NCBI RefSeq assembly: GCF_001314995.1
Contig: NZ_CP012938.1
Span: forward strand, 744,001 to 808,000
Origin: Bacteroides ovatus
Lineage (GTDB): Bacteria; Bacteroidota; Bacteroidia; Bacteroidales; Bacteroidaceae
Reading direction: 5' to 3'
DNA: 64,000 nt
Shown: positions 62,295 through 64,000 of the stretch, one piece after another
How the letters are laid out: every line of letters starts with the position of its first letter
Numbering within the stretch: position 1 is the first letter of the stretch
The notes under the pieces: generated by a model
Database searches by the model: none
What the model was told of the DNA's origin: nothing
Seen by the model: only the letters and a program-made list of their open reading frames with translations
Program-made: the position numbers and the translations under genes

Positions 62295-62825
62295 TTAAAA
62301 TTTGATGTGATACAACACATGCCTGCACAACGGATGCTCACCAGGGACAAGCGGATGATCGAATTCCCTCACTCGTTCCATTCCTATTTTCTGCATTACA
62401 CGTTCTGACCGTTGGTTGAGAAGGGAAGTAAAAGAAAAGAGTTCTTTTATATCCGTTTTATTGCGCGTATACTCCAAACATGCATTTGCAGCTTCAGGAG
62501 CATAACCCTGTCCCCAATATTCGTGTGCTAACCGCCAGCCTATTTCTATGCCCGGAGCAAAGTCAACATCAAATGTAATCTGATGTAGTCCGGTATAGCC
62601 CATAAAAGCATGATCTTCTTTTCGTTCTACGGCATACAAACCGAAGCCACAGGTTTGGAACTCATTTTGAATACGCTGATAAAAGGCAAATGATTCTTCC
62701 GATGACAATGAATTAAGAAAAAACTCCATCACATTCGGATCGGCATTCATACGGGCAAAAAACGGGATGTCTTCTTCTTTCCAGTCGCGGAGAATCAGAC
62801 GGGGTGTTTCTATATACTTTTGCAT
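62295..62825 (-). CDS. GNAT acetyltransferase (RimJ/RimL type)
   Basis: From ATG at 62825-62823 (an upstream ATG adds only Ile-rich residues) the 176-aa protein shows the RimJ/RimL layout. ETPRLILRDWKEED comes at the start, then GYTGLHQITFD, EIGWRLAHEYWGQGYAPEAA (acetyl-CoA-binding turn) and NQRSERVMQKIGM. It would transfer an acetyl group to a protein N-terminus, amine or small molecule. The substrate is not predictable. It stands alone on the minus strand, 114 bases after the histidine kinase stop. Confidence 0.88.
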   Translation of the reverse strand: MQKYIETPRLILRDWKEEDIPFFARMNADPNVMEFFLNSLSSEESFAFYQRIQNEFQTCGFGLYAVERKEDHAFMGYTGLHQITFDVDFAPGIEIGWRLAHEYWGQGYAPEAANACLEYTRNKTDIKELFSFTSLLNQRSERVMQKIGMERVREFDHPLVPGEHPLCRHVLYHIKF

Positions 62826-62939
62826 AATAATGATAATAATGGAATGCAAAGATACAATTCTTTTTTCCTTGTTGGAGGTTATTCATTATTATAAGTATTA
62901 ACTATTATTCATTGAATCCCCTCTTCACTTATAGTCAGT

Positions 62940-64000
62940 CTAGTCGGCAGCATGGTACGGATGTGTAAACCAGAAGCAGGAACCTATTCCTTCGGTCGAA
63001 TCCACGCCAATTTCTCCTCCCATTTGGGAAACAATGCTTTTGCAAATAGAAAGTCCGAGTCCTGTACCCTGAACAAAGGTATTGAGCTTCACAAAACGTT
63101 CGAATATACTCTTTTGCTTTTCTTCCGGTATTCCCATTCCGGTGTCGCGCACATAAAATTTTATTTTCTGATGGGATACTTGTTCATATCCCAGGGTGAT
63201 ACTGCCTTGCTGGGTGAACTTTAATGCGTTATTTATAAAGTTACTGATTACTTGGGTGAATCTGTTTTTATCCGTATAGAGATAACATTCCAGCAATGGT
63301 TCCTCAAAAATCAATTCAACACCTTTACTCACTTTCATACTCATTGATTTGATGATTTCAGTACACGTCTCATTTACATCCACATTGGTATATACAAAAT
63401 TAAATGTTCCCGCTTCGATTTTCGAAAGATCGAGAATATCCGATATCAGTTGCAAGAGAAGTTCATTATTCTCTTGCACAATCTTGATATATTCCTGCCG
63501 TTCGCTTCTGCTGTCCGTTTCTGCCAGAAGACTGGAAAAACCGACAATTGCATTGAGAGGAGTACGGATCTCATGACTCATGTTAGCCAGGAAAGCCGAC
63601 TTCAGACGATCCAGTTCTTCCGCTTTGTCACGAGCTATAATCAATTTCTGTTCAGTCTCTTTCAAAGGCGTGATGTCATAATTGATACACAACATCTCAA
63701 TAATACCGTCTTGCGGACGGTAATCTCTGACCATCACATTGATGCTGGTCCATGTATATTTGCCATTCTCCCTGCATACACGAACTTCTTTACGCAAACT
63801 GGTTGCCTTTCCCGTTTTCACTTCACCTACAAAGTTTTTCAGAACAGCCTGATCTTCAGGAACTACATGTGCATATACTCCAATAACCTGTGGCATGGGA
63901 GTACCTTCTTTTTCACCCAAATTCCTGTACCATGTATCTTGGGCATATCCGTCTCTTGTCAATACATTGAAATGAGCAAATCCTACCTTGGCATAATCAC
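62940..64000 (-). CDS. PAS-domain sensor histidine kinase (N-terminus beyond window)
   Basis: The frame is open to the window end, so the N-terminus is missing. The visible 353 residues contain a PAS/PAC segment ([30 protein letters not shown]) and a HisKA domain with [13 protein letters not shown]. An HATPase_c domain with NNALKF, DTGMGIP and GTGLGLSI completes the visible part. It ends just after the ATPase domain with no receiver, so the response regulator must be elsewhere. The PAS domain appears cytoplasmic in the visible part. No link to the sialic-type locus can be shown. Confidence 0.92.
   Translation of the reverse strand, partial: DYAKVGFAHFNVLTRDGYAQDTWYRNLGEKEGTPMPQVIGVYAHVVPEDQAVLKNFVGEVKTGKATSLRKEVRVCRENGKYTWTSINVMVRDYRPQDGIIEMLCINYDITPLKETEQKLIIARDKAEELDRLKSAFLANMSHEIRTPLNAIVGFSSLLAETDSRSERQEYIKIVQENNELLLQLISDILDLSKIEAGTFNFVYTNVDVNETCTEIIKSMSMKVSKGVELIFEEPLLECYLYTDKNRFTQVISNFINNALKFTQQGSITLGYEQVSHQKIKFYVRDTGMGIPEEKQKSIFERFVKLNTFVQGTGLGLSICKSIVSQMGGEIGVDSTEGIGSCFWFTHPYHAAD

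Noticed and set aside
62940..64000. Hybrid two-component (HTCS) regulator of the nearby locus
   Set aside because: The visible part ends after the ATPase domain with no receiver or AraC-type domain, and it is separated from the locus by convergent transcription.

Overview
The window looks like the chromosome of a gut Bacteroides species, close to the B. thetaiotaomicron / B. ovatus / B. xylanisolvens group. The signs are two SusC/SusD pairs, many lipoproteins with a Cys followed by Ser/Asp/Glu, an ECF sigma/FecR pair next to an STN-bearing SusC, Bacteroides-type -7 boxes (TAnnTTTG), and enzymes matching the rhamnogalacturonan-II (RG-II) set of B. thetaiotaomicron. Species assignment is inference; no rRNA or tRNA gene was seen.

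Region 1 (1-8254, minus strand) is a defence island. It holds a PD-(D/E)XK/DUF5655 nuclease gene followed by two DUF262 genes (the second cut by the window edge), a multi-pass membrane/coiled-coil gene, and a complete Hachiman pair (hamA, DUF1837; hamB, Ski2-like helicase). The last 50 or so bases of the membrane gene, and sequence beyond its stop, are a decayed, frameshifted copy of the 3' end of an intact 165-aa gene at 7757-8254. The Hachiman segment is therefore bracketed by two related copies of one sequence, which suggests insertion at a hot spot.

Region 2 (8255-33213) begins with a long non-coding leader carrying palindromes and a 31-codon ORF resembling a sigma-factor N-terminus. It continues with a SusC/SusD locus that has no glycosidase. 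Instead it encodes a Calx-beta lipoprotein, a TlpA-like thioredoxin, a DUF6029 barrel, three tandem Omp28-type lipoproteins each with a CxxC, two large repeat lipoproteins and an S41 protease. An AT-rich stretch follows with a C10 (streptopain-type) protease, a serpin, two lipoprotein ORFs and a membrane protein, and then DsbD, which could feed electrons to the CxxC proteins.

Region 3 (33214-36985) is phage-like: an HU-like protein, a small coiled-coil membrane protein, an amidase fused to a lipoprotein/transmembrane tail, an HxxQ membrane protein and a DUF5131 protein.

Region 4 (37108-43504) is a GH127-GH141-GH78 operon resembling BT1003-BT1002-BT1001 of RG-II breakdown, without its own SusC/D.

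Region 5 (43538-62162) is an ECF-sigma/FecR-controlled polysaccharide-utilisation locus. A creatininase-family gene sits with the regulators. Beyond a terminator come STN-SusC, SusD, three paralogous predicted beta-propeller proteins of no family I recognise, a PKD/PQQ-like lipoprotein, and a sialic-acid-type catabolic cassette (NanA-like lyase, AGE epimerase, YhcH, MFS transporter). No GH33 sialidase is present, so the propellers are the obvious candidates for the missing glycosidase. A GNAT acetyltransferase and a PAS-histidine kinase (cut by the window end) close the window on the minus strand.
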